Shown in pieces: positions 28,803 to 39,151 of a DNA stretch of 64,000 nucleotides. This DNA comes from Poseidonocella pacifica (GTDB lineage Bacteria > Pseudomonadota > Alphaproteobacteria > Rhodobacterales > Rhodobacteraceae). The stretch covers positions 930,001 to 994,000 of the forward strand of contig NZ_FOJU01000001.1 of NCBI RefSeq assembly GCF_900111875.1. Direction: 5' to 3'. A program made the position numbers and the translations under genes. Under the pieces are notes generated by a model. That model searched no databases, had not been told where the DNA came from, and saw only the letters and a program-made list of their open reading frames with translations. Every line of letters starts with the position of its first letter. The stretch's first letter is position 1.

Positions 28803-31138
28803 CAGAACTGCGTCGAAATCGTCAGATCGAAGTTCTGTTCCTCGTCCTCGTCTTCCTTGGCGAGCGCCTCTGTCCAGTTGAACCGAAGCGGGCCAATCGG
28901 GGTTTCCCAAAAGAGCGAGAGCCCGACAACCTGACGCAACGAGAAATCGTCATAGAGCACATCCGCGGTGTAGGTCTCCCCCACATCCCAGAGCGATCCC
29001 ATATCGTAGAACGCGCCCCCGGCGATCCCATATTCCTCAGGCAGGCCGAGCGGAAACTGCACCTCGAACCGGGCCACGGCATAGAGATTGCCGCCAAGCG
29101 CGTCATCGGTGTCTGCATCGCGCGGGCCGATCCCGCCCGGTTCAAAGCCGCGCATGACGCTCGGCCCCATGAAATAGCGGTCTGTCACGCGGGAATTGTC
29201 CCCGTCGATGTAGTTCAGCGCGCCGCCTTCGATTGTGGCGGAGACGGTGACTTCCTCATTCATGACCGTGGTCTGCGCCGTGGCGCTGGCTGTGGTCTCG
29301 ATGAAACGGGTGTCGCCTCCGAGGCCGCCGAGGTTCTGTCCGAACCGAAGCAAGACACCCGCATTTGGGTTGAGCCCCGTCCGGCGGGTGTCATAGCTAT
29401 AGGTATAGCCAAGAGAGCTATCCCAACGGGCACCGTCGCGGGCCTCGTTGCGGATGATCACGCTGGCATCCTCGTCCACGCCGAACAGATCGGAATAGGC
29501 GGCGGTATAACGCACTTGCAGGCGGCCGTTCTCGCTGACCGGGAAGGTGAACGACGGCTGGATCGAGGCACGCGTCGTATCATAGAGCGCATCGTCATTG
29601 TCGGTCTGGCGATAGGATAGGCCAATCCCGAACCGCAGATCGCGACCAAGGAATGCCGGCTCCGCAAAGCTGAAGGCAAGCCGCTGGTTCCCTTCCGCCG
29701 TGGAGATGGAGAAGTTGAGCAACTGCCCCCGCCCGAGGAAGTTACGCTCCGACAAGGAGGCCACGATGCCAAAACCGTCGGAGGTCGAAAAGTTGGCCCC
29801 GAAAGAGAGCGACCCGGTGGGCTGCTCGGTCACGTCCACGTCGATGACGACCTGATCGGCTGTGGACCCTTCGCGCGCATTCACGTCCGCGTTGGAGAAG
29901 AAGCCGAGCGCCCGGATGCGTTCCGCGCTGGCGCGAATTTCGCGCGGGTTGAACGGATCGCCTTCGACGACGCGAAACTGCTGCCGGATCACCCGGTCGA
30001 GCGTCGTGGTATTGCCTTCGATATCGATCCGCTCCACGAAAACGCGCGGCCCGCGCGTCAGGCGGAAATCTACATCAAGGGTCAGGTCCCGGTCATTGCG
30101 GGTCACCTGCGGCTCCACCCGGATGAAATCCTGCCCCTGCGCCAGCGCCACACGCTCCAGCCGCTCAATCGTGTTCTCGATCTGGAGAGGTGAATAGACA
30201 ACGCCCGGACGCACGCGGATTTCTTCTCGGAAAGGCAAGGTATCAAGCCCCTCGATATCCGTGGAGGCGCTGATGCGGCCGAACTTGAACTGCTGGCCTT
30301 CGACGACATTGAACGTCACGAAAACGCCGTCGCGCTCCCGCGTGACTTCGGCGGAAACGGAATTGGTGCGGAAATCGACATAGCCGCGGGATTGATAGAA
30401 ATCGCGCAGAAGCTGTTTGTCGAACTCGATCCGGTCGGACACATAGGTATCCCGTTGTACCAGAAGCCGCAGCAACCCCGCCTGTTTCGTCTCCAACACG
30501 CGGCGCAGGCGCCGATCGGAATAGACACGGTTGCCCACGAAGCTGAGCCGCTCAATCTCTACGTTGCCGCCCTCGAACACCTCAAAGACAAGATCGACGC
30601 GGTTGTCCGACCGGCGGATGATCTTGGGGGAGACGATCGCCGAAAGGCGGCCCTGCTGAATATAGGCTTCGGTAACCGCGGCGGCGTCGCGCTCAGCCTG
30701 CGCGGGGCTATAGGCCCGGCGGGAGCGGGATTGGACCAGAGCGGCAAGTTCCTCGTCATTGAGACGGGAGTTGCCTTCGAAGTTAACGATGTTGATGGTC
30801 GGCTGTTCCACCACTTCGATCACCAGCGTATTTCCCCGCGGTGTCAGCTCCACACTCTCAAACAGGCCCGACTGCACGAGGTTCTGGTACGCGTCGTTGA
30901 GTTCCGCGCCGCTCACGCGCTGCCCACGGGAAATCCCCGCATAACTCAGGACAGTGCCATCCTCGACCCGGCGGTTGCCCTCGATCACGACCGAAGAGAA
31001 ACTATAGCTCTGCGCCACGACCGGCTGCGGCACAAATCCCGCCGGTGCAGAAAGCGCCAGAAGCGCCGCTACGCCGGCCGCCGTCATGCGCTTTCGCCGC
31101 GCCGTGCCGCGCTGTGTTACCCGACCCTGCTCTGTCAT
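28802..31138 (-). CDS. bamA: Outer-membrane protein assembly factor BamA
   Basis: A 778-aa Omp85 protein that folds beta-barrel proteins into the outer membrane. A signal peptide ends near VVAQ (residue about 43). POTRA repeats cover about 48-370, and the C-terminal barrel includes the VMRGFEPGGIGPRD lid-lock motif. It ends with phenylalanine (TISTQF), the barrel-targeting signal. In many relatives rseP is immediately upstream; here a Ppx/GppA gene lies 94 bp upstream instead. First gene of the envelope operon ending in lpxB. Confidence 0.96.
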   Translation of the reverse strand: MTEQGRVTQRGTARRKRMTAAGVAALLALSAPAGFVPQPVVAQSYSFSSVVIEGNRRVEDGTVLSYAGISRGQRVSGAELNDAYQNLVQSGLFESVELTPRGNTLVIEVVEQPTINIVNFEGNSRLNDEELAALVQSRSRRAYSPAQAERDAAAVTEAYIQQGRLSAIVSPKIIRRSDNRVDLVFEVFEGGNVEIERLSFVGNRVYSDRRLRRVLETKQAGLLRLLVQRDTYVSDRIEFDKQLLRDFYQSRGYVDFRTNSVSAEVTRERDGVFVTFNVVEGQQFKFGRISASTDIEGLDTLPFREEIRVRPGVVYSPLQIENTIERLERVALAQGQDFIRVEPQVTRNDRDLTLDVDFRLTRGPRVFVERIDIEGNTTTLDRVIRQQFRVVEGDPFNPREIRASAERIRALGFFSNADVNAREGSTADQVVIDVDVTEQPTGSLSFGANFSTSDGFGIVASLSERNFLGRGQLLNFSISTAEGNQRLAFSFAEPAFLGRDLRFGIGLSYRQTDNDDALYDTTRASIQPSFTFPVSENGRLQVRYTAAYSDLFGVDEDASVIIRNEARDGARWDSSLGYTYSYDTRRTGLNPNAGVLLRFGQNLGGLGGDTRFIETTASATAQTTVMNEEVTVSATIEGGALNYIDGDNSRVTDRYFMGPSVMRGFEPGGIGPRDADTDDALGGNLYAVARFEVQFPLGLPEEYGIAGGAFYDMGSLWDVGETYTADVLYDDFSLRQVVGLSLFWETPIGPLRFNWTEALAKEDEDEEQNFDLTISTQF

Positions 31139-31232
31139 TGGAGAAACCCCTCACGTCCCGCTTTTGGGAAAGTGAGTATCGGCCCCGCCGTGCCTTGTCA
31201 AAGTTGAAAGCCGCCCGATTGCCGGGCAAAGC

Positions 31233-32342
31233 TCAGCCTACTGGCTCCAGCACGCCATCTTCGGACATCTGCGCATAGAGAAGCCCTTCGCGAAGGCCGC
31301 GATCGGCGACGGACAACCGATCGGTCGGCCAGCACCGCATAAGCGCCTGAAGGATCGCCGCGCCCGACATGATGAGTGCCTGCCGATCCTGCCCGATGCG
31401 CGGATCCTTGCGGCGACCCACGGGGCCAAGCGCGAGGTAATCGCGGATCACCCGGTCAATCTGATCCGAAGACATCCGCAGCCCGTCCACCTTGGTGCGG
31501 TCATAGCGCTTCAGGCCGAGGTGGCTTGCCGCGACTGTCGTGACCGTGCCGGAGGTGCCGATGATCTGAAACCCCTCACGGGTCTGTTCGCGGTCATAGG
31601 GTGAGAATTCCGACAGGTTCTCCTCAAAGAACCAGCTCATCAGGGCAAAACGCGCGGCGTCGTCCTCCACATCGTCAAAGTGATCGCGCAGCGTCGCCAC
31701 TCCGAGCGGCACAGAGATCCAGTCCACGACCCGCGCACCGGAACGCCCCCCGGCATCACTTCCGAACCCTTCGTGAAGCCGCATGATCGACGCGGGCCGG
31801 TCAGCAGGGGCAACCGCCGTCAGGTCGATCCACACAAGCTCGGTCGAGCCGCCGCCGATATCCACGACGAGCAATTGCTCCGTCCGCCGCCCGACAAGCG
31901 GCGCGCAGGAGACCACCGCCAGCCGCGCTTCTTCCTCGGGTTTGATGATGTCGAGCCGAAGCCCAGCCTCGCGTTGAATCTGACGCAGGAAATATCGGCC
32001 ATTGGTCGCGCGGCGGCACGCTTCGGTTGCCACGAGCCGCATCCGGCGCACATTGTGCCGCCGCAACTTCTGCTGACAGACCTTGAGCGCCTGAATCGTG
32101 CGGATCATCGATGCACGCGACAACCGGCCGGATGCCTCCAGCCCGGCGCCAAGCTGCACCGACTTTGAGAAGCTGTCGACAACCTTAAACTGACTGCCCT
32201 CTGGTCGGGCAATCAGCATACGACAACTATTTGTTCCCAGATCCAGCGCCGCATACAGCTGCGCTGAATCGGGAGAGACATGGGCGGGGCTCTCTACCAG
32301 TCTCGGGAGCGCGCCCGCACCGATCGAGCGCCTGGGCGCCAT
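31233..32342 (-). CDS. Ppx/GppA family phosphatase
   Basis: A 369-aa ASKHA-fold phosphatase acting on polyphosphate or pppGpp. The phosphate-1 loop is AALDLGTNSCRML, and phosphate-2 is VVDIGGGSTELVW. The conserved GTSGTVTTVAA motif is present. The start is placed at 32342 because GGAGG sits about 8 nt before it. The earlier ATG at 32357 is itself part of that ribosome site and cannot serve with it. The exopolyphosphatase versus guanosine pentaphosphatase activity cannot be separated from sequence. It follows usg on the same strand. Confidence 0.92.
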   Translation of the reverse strand: MAPRRSIGAGALPRLVESPAHVSPDSAQLYAALDLGTNSCRMLIARPEGSQFKVVDSFSKSVQLGAGLEASGRLSRASMIRTIQALKVCQQKLRRHNVRRMRLVATEACRRATNGRYFLRQIQREAGLRLDIIKPEEEARLAVVSCAPLVGRRTEQLLVVDIGGGSTELVWIDLTAVAPADRPASIMRLHEGFGSDAGGRSGARVVDWISVPLGVATLRDHFDDVEDDAARFALMSWFFEENLSEFSPYDREQTREGFQIIGTSGTVTTVAASHLGLKRYDRTKVDGLRMSSDQIDRVIRDYLALGPVGRRKDPRIGQDRQALIMSGAAILQALMRCWPTDRLSVADRGLREGLLYAQMSEDGVLEPVG

Positions 32343-32355
32343 GGTCGCGCCCTCC

Positions 32356-32370
32356 ATATCAAGTTGATAT
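32356..32370. repeat. 15-bp palindrome in the ppx leader
   Basis: ATATCAA-G-TTGATAT is a perfect inverted repeat immediately upstream of the ppx ribosome site, with a further TATCAAG copy beside it. It may be an operator or part of a promoter; no function is known. Confidence 0.4.
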
Positions 32371-32407
32371 CAAGCTATACGCCCCACTCGCCCGTTGCAA
32401 GCATTGC

Positions 32408-32677
32408 TCAGTGGTAGCGAAACTCTCCAACGACATTTTGCCACTCACCCGCAGAGACCATCTTGCGGTGGCAGAACCGCACCGAATGCAGCGCCCCCTC
32501 GATTTCCTCACGCCAGTAGTCGATGAACTTGAACAGCCTTGGGTGATCGGGCGCGATATCATAGTCCTGCCACATGAAGACGTTCAGCACATGGGCGTAG
32601 TCCGGCATATGGTAGAAGAACTCGGCGGTGGTCAGGCCATAGCCCTTGAGCATCAATTCGGTTTCACTTTGCGTCAT
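32408..32677 (-). CDS. Usg family protein
   Basis: An 89-aa acidic, aromatic-rich protein matching the alphaproteobacterial usg family. Typical pieces are LKGYGLTTAEFFYHMPDY, WQDYDIAPDHPRLFKFIDYW and EIEGALHSVRFCHRK. Function is unknown; the name comes from a gene found upstream of trp genes elsewhere. Three consecutive ATG codons occur. The third (32677) is chosen because GAGAGG lies 7 nt before it, while the first is only one base away. Transcribed toward ppx and divergent from gyrA. Confidence 0.87.
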   Translation of the reverse strand: MTQSETELMLKGYGLTTAEFFYHMPDYAHVLNVFMWQDYDIAPDHPRLFKFIDYWREEIEGALHSVRFCHRKMVSAGEWQNVVGEFRYH

Positions 32678-32883
32678 CATCATACCTCTCGTTTGGCCGG
32701 TGTTCCCCGACTCTGAGTTAATTGATGCGCATCGAAGTTTACTTTTCAATGAAAACAGTGTGTTGGCAGAGTACCCCCGTGGCTGCCAGACTAAGGCGGA
32801 TCGCGCCATTGCACCCTGCATCTGCCCTCTGATATACCCCTCTTCAACAAGATATAGATCGCAGCAGAATAAAGGCGGCCAAG

Positions 32884-35631
32884 GTGAGCGACACTCCGGA
32901 AACCCCTGACAACGAAGAAGAAAAAAGCGCGCCCGTGCCCGCGCCTCATCATGGGCCGACGATCTCCATCACCGATGAGATGAAAACCTCCTACCTCGAT
33001 TACGCCATGAGCGTGATCGTCTCTCGGGCGATTCCGGATCTGCGCGACGGGTTAAAACCTGTGCACCGGCGCATCCTCTATGCGATGCACGAGACCAACA
33101 ACGGTCATGACAAACCCTATCGCAAGTCCGCGCGTCCCGTGGGCGATGTCATGGGGAAATACCACCCGCATGGCGACAGCGCGATCTATGACGCACTGGT
33201 GCGCATGGCGCAGGATTTTTCCATGTCGCTGCCCCTGCTGGATGGCCAGGGTAACTTCGGCTCCATGGATGGCGATAATGCCGCCGCCATGCGCTATACC
33301 GAAGTGCGGATGGACAAGCCCGCGGCCTTCTTGCTGGCCGATATCGACAAGGACACCGTCGACTTTCAGGACAACTACGATGGCAAGGACCGTGAGCCCA
33401 CGGTTCTGCCCGCGCGGTTCCCCAACATGCTCGTCAACGGCGCGGGCGGTATCGCGGTCGGCATGGCCACCAATATTCCGCCCCACAATCTGGGCGAGGT
33501 GATCGACGCAACCCTTGCGCTGATCGAGGATCCGGACCTTTCGACCGAACAGTTGATCGACTATATCCCCGGCCCCGATTTCCCCACCGGCGGTATCATG
33601 CTGGGCCGGTCGGGCGCGCGCAAAGCCTATATAGAGGGGCGCGGCTCCGTCATCATCCGCGCCAAGACCCGGGTGGAGGAGATCCGCAAGGACCGCTACG
33701 CCATCGTGCTCGATGAGATCCCCTATCAGGTCAACAAGGCCTCGATGATCGAAAAGATCGCCGAGCAGGTGCGTGAGAAAAAGATCGAAGGCATCTCCCA
33801 CGTTCAGGACGAATCCGACCGGCACGGCGTGCGGGTCGTTGTCGAACTCAAGCGCGACGCAACCGCCGAGGTCGTGCTCAACCAGCTTTGGCGCTTCACC
33901 CCGATGCAGACCTATTTTGGCTGCAACATGCTGGCGCTCAACGGCGGACGGCCAGAGCAACTCACCCTGCGCAGGTTCCTGACCTCCTTCATCGACTTCC
34001 GCGAAGACGTCGTGGCGCGCCGCACCGCCTATCTGCTCCGCAAGGCGCGCGAACGCAGCCACATCCTCTGCGGTCTGGCCGTCGCCGTCTCCAACGTGGA
34101 TGAGGTCGTCGCCACGATCCGGGCATCCGCCGACGCCGCCGAGGCGCGCGAGAAGCTGATGACGCGCCGCTGGCCCGCGGGCGATATCGCGCCCTACATC
34201 CGCCTGATCGACGATCCCACCCACACAATGAACGATGACGGCACCTATAACCTCTCAGAGGTACAGGCCCGCGCGATCCTCGAATTGCGGCTGCAACGCC
34301 TGACCCAGATCGGGGTCAAGGAAGTCACGGACGAGCTGCAGGAGCTGGCTGGCAAGATCAAGGAATACCTAGAGATCCTCGCCTCACGCGAACGGATCAT
34401 GGGCATCATCGCGGATGAGCTGCGCGAGGTCCGCGATCAATTCGCCGTGCCGCGCCGCACCCAGATCGTCGACTGGTCCGGCGACATGGAGGACGAAGAC
34501 CTCATCGAGCGTGAGGAAATGGTCGTGACCGTTACGGCGGGCGGTTATATCAAGCGCAGCGCCCTGGCCGATTTCCGGTCGCAAAAGCGCGGCGGCAAGG
34601 GCGTCTCGGGGGGTGGCCTCAAGGAAGACGACGCCGTCACCACGCTCTTTGTCGCCAATACCCACACGCAACTGCTGTTCTTCACGACGGACGGCATGGT
34701 CTACAAGCTCAAGACATGGCGCCTGCCGCTTGGCTCCCGCACGTCCAAGGGCAAGGCGATCGTCAATATCCTGCCCATCCCCACGGGCGTGTCCATCGCG
34801 GCGATCATGCCGGTGGATCGCCCCGAGGCGGAATGGGATGATCTTCAGATCGTGTTCGCGACTGACAAGGGGACCGTGCGCCGTAACCGGCTGTCGGACT
34901 TCACCAATGTCATGCGCAACGGCAAGATCGCGATGAAGTTCGAGGATGAGAACGCCGGCATGTCGCTCATCAACGCGCGGATCTGTTCCGAGGATGACGA
35001 TGTGATGCTGGTGACGGACTCGGGCCGTGCCATCCGCTTCCCGACCACCGATGTGCGCGTGTTCAACAGCCGCAATTCCGTCGGCGTACGCGGCATCCGT
35101 TTGAACAACGGCGACCGAGTCGTCTCCATGTCGATCATCCGCCACTTCGAGGCCGATCCAGCAGAGCGCGCGGCCTATCTCAAGATGCGCCGCGCCGTGG
35201 CGGGGCTGCCCGACGACGCCGAAACCGACGAGGATGGTGCAGAGCCCGGCCTGATCAGTCAGGAACGCTATGCTGCGATGTCGGCGGCGGAAAACCTGAT
35301 CCTGACGATCACGGCCAATGGTTCCGGCAAGCTGTCCTCCAGCCACGATTACCCCGTGCGCGGGCGTGGCGGTCAAGGCGTCATGGCGATGGACAGGGCG
35401 ATGCGGGGCGGCCCGCTCGTGGCGTCCTTCCCGGTCGATCTTGCCGACCAGATCATGCTCGCCACTTCGCGTGGGCAATCCATCCGGGTGCCGATCGAGG
35501 GGATTTCCTTCCGCTCGCGCAGCGCCGGCGGGGTCAAGGTGTTCAACACCGGCAAGGGTGAGACCGTGGTTTCGGTCGCCTGGATCGCCGAACAGGAAGA
35601 AGATGAAGAAGAAGGCACCGACGGGGCCTGA
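32884..35631 (+). CDS. gyrA: DNA gyrase subunit A
   Basis: A 915-aa type II topoisomerase subunit that cuts and religates DNA to introduce negative supercoils with GyrB. The GTG start at 32884 is preceded by AAAGG. The catalytic tyrosine is Y138 ([10 protein letters not shown]). In the quinolone region, S99 and D103 (HGDSAIYD) correspond to E. coli S83 and D87 and are the sensitive-type residues. The GyrA box QKRGGKG lies in the C-terminal beta-pinwheel, distinguishing it from ParC. The protein is slightly longer than E. coli GyrA, with an acidic C-terminal tail (EQEEDEEEG). Confidence 0.97.
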   Translation: MSDTPETPDNEEEKSAPVPAPHHGPTISITDEMKTSYLDYAMSVIVSRAIPDLRDGLKPVHRRILYAMHETNNGHDKPYRKSARPVGDVMGKYHPHGDSAIYDALVRMAQDFSMSLPLLDGQGNFGSMDGDNAAAMRYTEVRMDKPAAFLLADIDKDTVDFQDNYDGKDREPTVLPARFPNMLVNGAGGIAVGMATNIPPHNLGEVIDATLALIEDPDLSTEQLIDYIPGPDFPTGGIMLGRSGARKAYIEGRGSVIIRAKTRVEEIRKDRYAIVLDEIPYQVNKASMIEKIAEQVREKKIEGISHVQDESDRHGVRVVVELKRDATAEVVLNQLWRFTPMQTYFGCNMLALNGGRPEQLTLRRFLTSFIDFREDVVARRTAYLLRKARERSHILCGLAVAVSNVDEVVATIRASADAAEAREKLMTRRWPAGDIAPYIRLIDDPTHTMNDDGTYNLSEVQARAILELRLQRLTQIGVKEVTDELQELAGKIKEYLEILASRERIMGIIADELREVRDQFAVPRRTQIVDWSGDMEDEDLIEREEMVVTVTAGGYIKRSALADFRSQKRGGKGVSGGGLKEDDAVTTLFVANTHTQLLFFTTDGMVYKLKTWRLPLGSRTSKGKAIVNILPIPTGVSIAAIMPVDRPEAEWDDLQIVFATDKGTVRRNRLSDFTNVMRNGKIAMKFEDENAGMSLINARICSEDDDVMLVTDSGRAIRFPTTDVRVFNSRNSVGVRGIRLNNGDRVVSMSIIRHFEADPAERAAYLKMRRAVAGLPDDAETDEDGAEPGLISQERYAAMSAAENLILTITANGSGKLSSSHDYPVRGRGGQGVMAMDRAMRGGPLVASFPVDLADQIMLATSRGQSIRVPIEGISFRSRSAGGVKVFNTGKGETVVSVAWIAEQEEDEEEGTDGA

Positions 35632-35657
35632 TTTCCTCCACAAACAAACTAGATGGC

Positions 35658-35685
35658 AAACGGGCGGCGAGTGAGCCGCCCGTTT
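35658..35685 (+). terminator. Intrinsic terminator of gyrA
   Basis: Perfect 11-bp inverted repeat AAACGGGCGGC-GAGTGA-GCCGCCCGTTT, 26 nt after the gyrA stop. The short T-run comes from the end of the stem. Confidence 0.8.
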
Positions 35686-35702
35686 CCGTGAAAGGGACAC
35701 AA

Positions 35703-36479
35703 ATGAAAATCCAGATCGACGTGGCGATGGAGTATGACCTCTCGGGCGACATGCGCGCCTGTCTTGCCGTAGAAGCGGCAAAGACGCCCGTCCAGACCGT
35801 GCTTTCCGAAGAGTTGAGCCTGCCCGGCGCGACGTTGACCCGGACCGCGGGCGAGGCCGGTCTCGGTCAGCGGATCTGGGTCGCGATGAGCGCACCGCGC
35901 ATGTCATTGCGCTATAGCGCGACTGCTGAGATCACCCGAGACAACTCCCCGCTCGAAAACTTTGCCCTGACCCCGCGGCACGAACTGCCCGGTGAGGTGA
36001 TGACCTTTCTGCGGCCCTCGCGCTATTGCCAGTCCGATATGTTCCCGGCCTTCGTCGCCCGCCGTTTCGGCGAGATCGAGGGCGGTGCCAAGGTGGCCGC
36101 GATGCGCGACTGGGTGCGCGAAGAAATGACCTATGTGCCCGGCACCTCCAACGCGACCACGACCGTGATCGACACGTTCGCCGCCCGCGAAGGCGTATGC
36201 CGCGACTATGCCCATATGGTCTGTGCCCTCGCCCGCGCCGCGGACATTCCCGCGCGCTACTGCTCGGTCTATGGCATCGGCGTCGAGCCGCCCGATTTCC
36301 ACGCTGTCGCGCAGGTCTATCTGGGCGGCGCATGGCACGTCGTCGATGCAACCGGCATGTGCGAGCCGGATCAGGTGGCGGTCATCTCTGTCGGGCGCGA
36401 CGCCTGCGACGTGGCCTTCATGGAAACCTCCGACCCCGCCGGGCTGATCGAACAGAGCGTCAGCGTCCGGCCCGCCTGA
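35703..36479 (+). CDS. Transglutaminase-like cysteine protease family protein
   Basis: A 258-aa protein. The N-terminal beta-rich region (Bact_transglu_N-like) precedes the transglutaminase core: catalytic cysteine in REGVCRDYAHM (about residue 166), histidine in PDFHAVAQVY and aspartate in WHVVDATGM. Members of this family act as amidases or cross-linking-type enzymes in the cytoplasm; the substrate is unknown. The ATG at 35703 follows AAAGGGACACAA. It sits after the gyrA terminator, so it may need its own promoter. It is convergent with the M32 peptidase. Confidence 0.88.
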   Translation: MKIQIDVAMEYDLSGDMRACLAVEAAKTPVQTVLSEELSLPGATLTRTAGEAGLGQRIWVAMSAPRMSLRYSATAEITRDNSPLENFALTPRHELPGEVMTFLRPSRYCQSDMFPAFVARRFGEIEGGAKVAAMRDWVREEMTYVPGTSNATTTVIDTFAAREGVCRDYAHMVCALARAADIPARYCSVYGIGVEPPDFHAVAQVYLGGAWHVVDATGMCEPDQVAVISVGRDACDVAFMETSDPAGLIEQSVSVRPA

Positions 36480-36503
36480 GGCAACCCGGCGCGCCGCGCA
36501 GGC

Positions 36504-37976
36504 TCAGAGCCCGTAGAGCGCGCCGAACTTCTCTTCCAGATAGTCAAGCAGCGGCCCCTCGCTCGGCACCATCCCGCAGGCAAGCTCGATGGTTTCGCGC
36601 GGGGGGCGCAGCCCGCCATGGCGTTGCAGGTTCTCGCGCAGCCACCCCGTCGCCGCCGACAGATCGCCGCGCGCCAACCGGTCGTCCAGATCCGGCACCG
36701 CATCCCGAAGCCCGCCATAGAGGCACCCGGCATAGACATTGCCCAGCGTATAGGTCGGGAAGTACCCGAACAGGCCGACGGACCAGTGCACATCCTGCAG
36801 CACGCCATTTGCGGGCCGGTCCACGGCAAAACCGAAATCCTTCTCGAACCGCTCGTTCCACGCGGCCTCCAGATCGGCAACCTCCAGATCGCCGGAGATC
36901 AGCGCCCGTTCCAGATCAAAGCGCAGCAGGACATGCAGGTTGTACTGCACCTCGTCCGCCTCGGTCCGGATAAAGCCGTTTTGCACCCGGTTGACGGCGG
37001 CAAAGAACGCCTCCTCATCCGCCACCCCGAAATCGCCATAGGCATCGCGCATCTGGCCATAGAGCCAGCCGGTGAACGCCCGTGAGCGGCCAAGCTGGTT
37101 CTCATAGATCCGGCTCTGGCTTTCATGCACGCCCATCGACACGCCCTGCCCCAGCGGGGTCAGCGCATAGGCATCGTCGATCCCCTGCTCATAGGTGGCG
37201 TGGCCGACCTCGTGGATGGTGGAATAGAGACAGTTGAACGGATCGTCCGCCGCCGTCCGCGTCGTGATACGCACATCCGCGCCTGAGCCGGAGGAGAAGG
37301 GATGCACCGCCTTGTCGATACGGCCCCGCGTGAAGTCATAACCAAAGATCTCCGCCACCTTGGTCGACATGGCCAGTTGCGCGGTCTCATCGAAGGTGCC
37401 CGACACGCCGCCGGGATCGGGCCGGTCCAGAACCGCCTCGCGCAGAGCGACCAGCCGGGGCCGGAGCGCGCCGAACATCGCATCCAGCTCCGCCGCCGTC
37501 GTTCCCGGCTCATAATCCGCCAGCAGCGCATCATAGACATCGCCGCCCGCACTGAGTGCCGCGCCCTCTTCACGCTTGAGCCGCACGACCTCGGCCAGTG
37601 TCGGGGCAAAGGCCGCAAAATCTCCCGCCGCGCGGGCCTCGGCCCAGATCCCCTGCGCCCGGCTGGTCAACCGCGCCAGATCGGAGGCGAGCTTCGGCGG
37701 CAGTTTGCGGGTCCGGTCGAAATCGCGGCGCACGTGCCGCATGACCGCCTGCCCCATCGGATCAAGCGCCGCGTCGTCGATCTGCGCCAACCAGTCTTCG
37801 AGCCGCGCATCGGTGCGCCGTTGGTGCAGCACATGCGACAGGGCCGCGCTTTCCTCCGCGCGTTGATCGGCCGCGCCGCGCGGCATGACCGTTTCCTGAT
37901 CCCAGCTCAACCGGCCCGCCACTTGCGACAAAGCCTCGGTTTCGCGCACAAAACCCAGCAGATCCTCATAGCTCAT
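36504..37976 (-). CDS. M32 family carboxypeptidase
   Basis: A 490-aa zinc metallocarboxypeptidase of the Taq carboxypeptidase family, removing C-terminal residues from peptides in the cytoplasm. The HEXXH zinc motif is HEVGH in STIHEVGHATYEQG. The family motifs GVHESQSRIYENQLGRS and the DVHWSVGLFGYFPTYTLGN stretch are present. Full length. It starts 3 nt after the ctaA stop on the same strand, suggesting a shared transcript trmJ-ctaA-M32. Confidence 0.94.
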   Translation of the reverse strand: MSYEDLLGFVRETEALSQVAGRLSWDQETVMPRGAADQRAEESAALSHVLHQRRTDARLEDWLAQIDDAALDPMGQAVMRHVRRDFDRTRKLPPKLASDLARLTSRAQGIWAEARAAGDFAAFAPTLAEVVRLKREEGAALSAGGDVYDALLADYEPGTTAAELDAMFGALRPRLVALREAVLDRPDPGGVSGTFDETAQLAMSTKVAEIFGYDFTRGRIDKAVHPFSSGSGADVRITTRTAADDPFNCLYSTIHEVGHATYEQGIDDAYALTPLGQGVSMGVHESQSRIYENQLGRSRAFTGWLYGQMRDAYGDFGVADEEAFFAAVNRVQNGFIRTEADEVQYNLHVLLRFDLERALISGDLEVADLEAAWNERFEKDFGFAVDRPANGVLQDVHWSVGLFGYFPTYTLGNVYAGCLYGGLRDAVPDLDDRLARGDLSAATGWLRENLQRHGGLRPPRETIELACGMVPSEGPLLDYLEEKFGALYGL

Positions 37977-37979
37977 GGC

Positions 37980-39119
37980 TTATCCCCTGACCGATTGCGC
38001 CGGCGGATAGCCGGCCGTGAAACGCGCCCGCAGGATCAGCACCCATGTCGCGACCGCGCCAAGCTGATGAACGATGGCGATCTGCCACGGAGAGCCGTGC
38101 ATGACCGTCACGATCCCGAGGACCATCTGGATAAGAAGCATCGCCAGCACCGCGTTGAAACCGAAACGCACCGCCTTGTTGCCCGACTTGCGCGAGACGA
38201 TCCATGCGCCGATCCCGAACAGCATCAGCAGGTATCCGGTCATCCGATGGATGAACTGCACCAGCCCGTCGTTCTCAAAGAAATTGCGCCAGACCGGGTC
38301 CAACTCGAATGGGAAGGGCGGAAAAAATCCTCCCCCCATGAGCGGCCAGTCCACATAGTTGCGACCCGCGTCGATCCCCGCCACCAGCGCACCGATGAGG
38401 ATTTGCAGGAAGGTGAAATGCAACAGACCCGTGCCCATCCCCCAAAGCTTACGCTCACGGCCCCGGCGGCGTTGCAGCACCTCCCGCTCCGGCAGACCGA
38501 GCTGAAAGACATACCACGCGATGAAACCGAGGATGACAAAGGCAAGGCCCAGATGCGTCGCCAACCGGTAGGAAGCAACGTCGAGCCGATCCCCTTCGAG
38601 CCCTGACGAGACCATCCACCAGCCGATCGCCCCCTGCGCGCCGCCAAGCGCGCCGATCCACAGCAACCGCCCCGTCCAGCCCGGCGGGATCTTTCGCGTC
38701 ACGAGGAACCCGGCAAAGCCAAGCGCCCACACGAGGCCGACGACACGGCCAAGCTGCCGGTGGCCCCATTCCCACCAATAGATCGCCTTGAACTCGGCAA
38801 GGCTCATGCCCGCGTTCTGAAGCTGATACTCCGGGATGGCGCGGTATTTCTCGAACTCCGCCTCCCATGTGGCGGCATCCATCGGGGGCAGTGCCCCGGT
38901 CACAGGTTTCCATTCGGTGATCGACAACCCGCTGTCGGTCAGCCGGGTCAGCCCGCCCACCGCGATCATCGCCACCACCAGCGCGAACAGCACCAGAAGC
39001 CAGATGCGGATGCCCGTCCGCGCGCCGCGCCGTCCGGCATCGATCATCCCGCCCTGCGGTCCGGGGGCTGCGGTCTTTTGCGTGCCGACTTCCTCGAAAA
39101 TGGAGCGTTTCTGAGCCAT
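37980..39119 (-). CDS. ctaA: Heme A synthase (COX15/CtaA)
   Basis: A 379-aa inner-membrane enzyme that oxidises heme O to heme A for cytochrome aa3 oxidase. About eight membrane helices are visible. The conserved motifs GGLTRLTDSGLSITEWKPVTG and WWEWGHRQLGRVVGL hold the first histidine ligand, and FIHRMTGYLLMLF and HQLGAV hold the later ones. The start at 39119 (MAQKRSIFEEVG) has GGAGAG 6 nt upstream; a 100-codon in-frame extension overlaps trmJ in another frame and is rejected. Confidence 0.95.
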   Translation of the reverse strand: MAQKRSIFEEVGTQKTAAPGPQGGMIDAGRRGARTGIRIWLLVLFALVVAMIAVGGLTRLTDSGLSITEWKPVTGALPPMDAATWEAEFEKYRAIPEYQLQNAGMSLAEFKAIYWWEWGHRQLGRVVGLVWALGFAGFLVTRKIPPGWTGRLLWIGALGGAQGAIGWWMVSSGLEGDRLDVASYRLATHLGLAFVILGFIAWYVFQLGLPEREVLQRRRGRERKLWGMGTGLLHFTFLQILIGALVAGIDAGRNYVDWPLMGGGFFPPFPFELDPVWRNFFENDGLVQFIHRMTGYLLMLFGIGAWIVSRKSGNKAVRFGFNAVLAMLLIQMVLGIVTVMHGSPWQIAIVHQLGAVATWVLILRARFTAGYPPAQSVRG

Positions 39120-39151
39120 CGTGTCTCTCCGTCTGCCTGCGCCTGAAGTAA

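Noticed and set aside
34384-35907. 507-codon frame antisense to gyrA
   Set aside because: Antisense shadow; gyrA motifs on the plus strand are complete.
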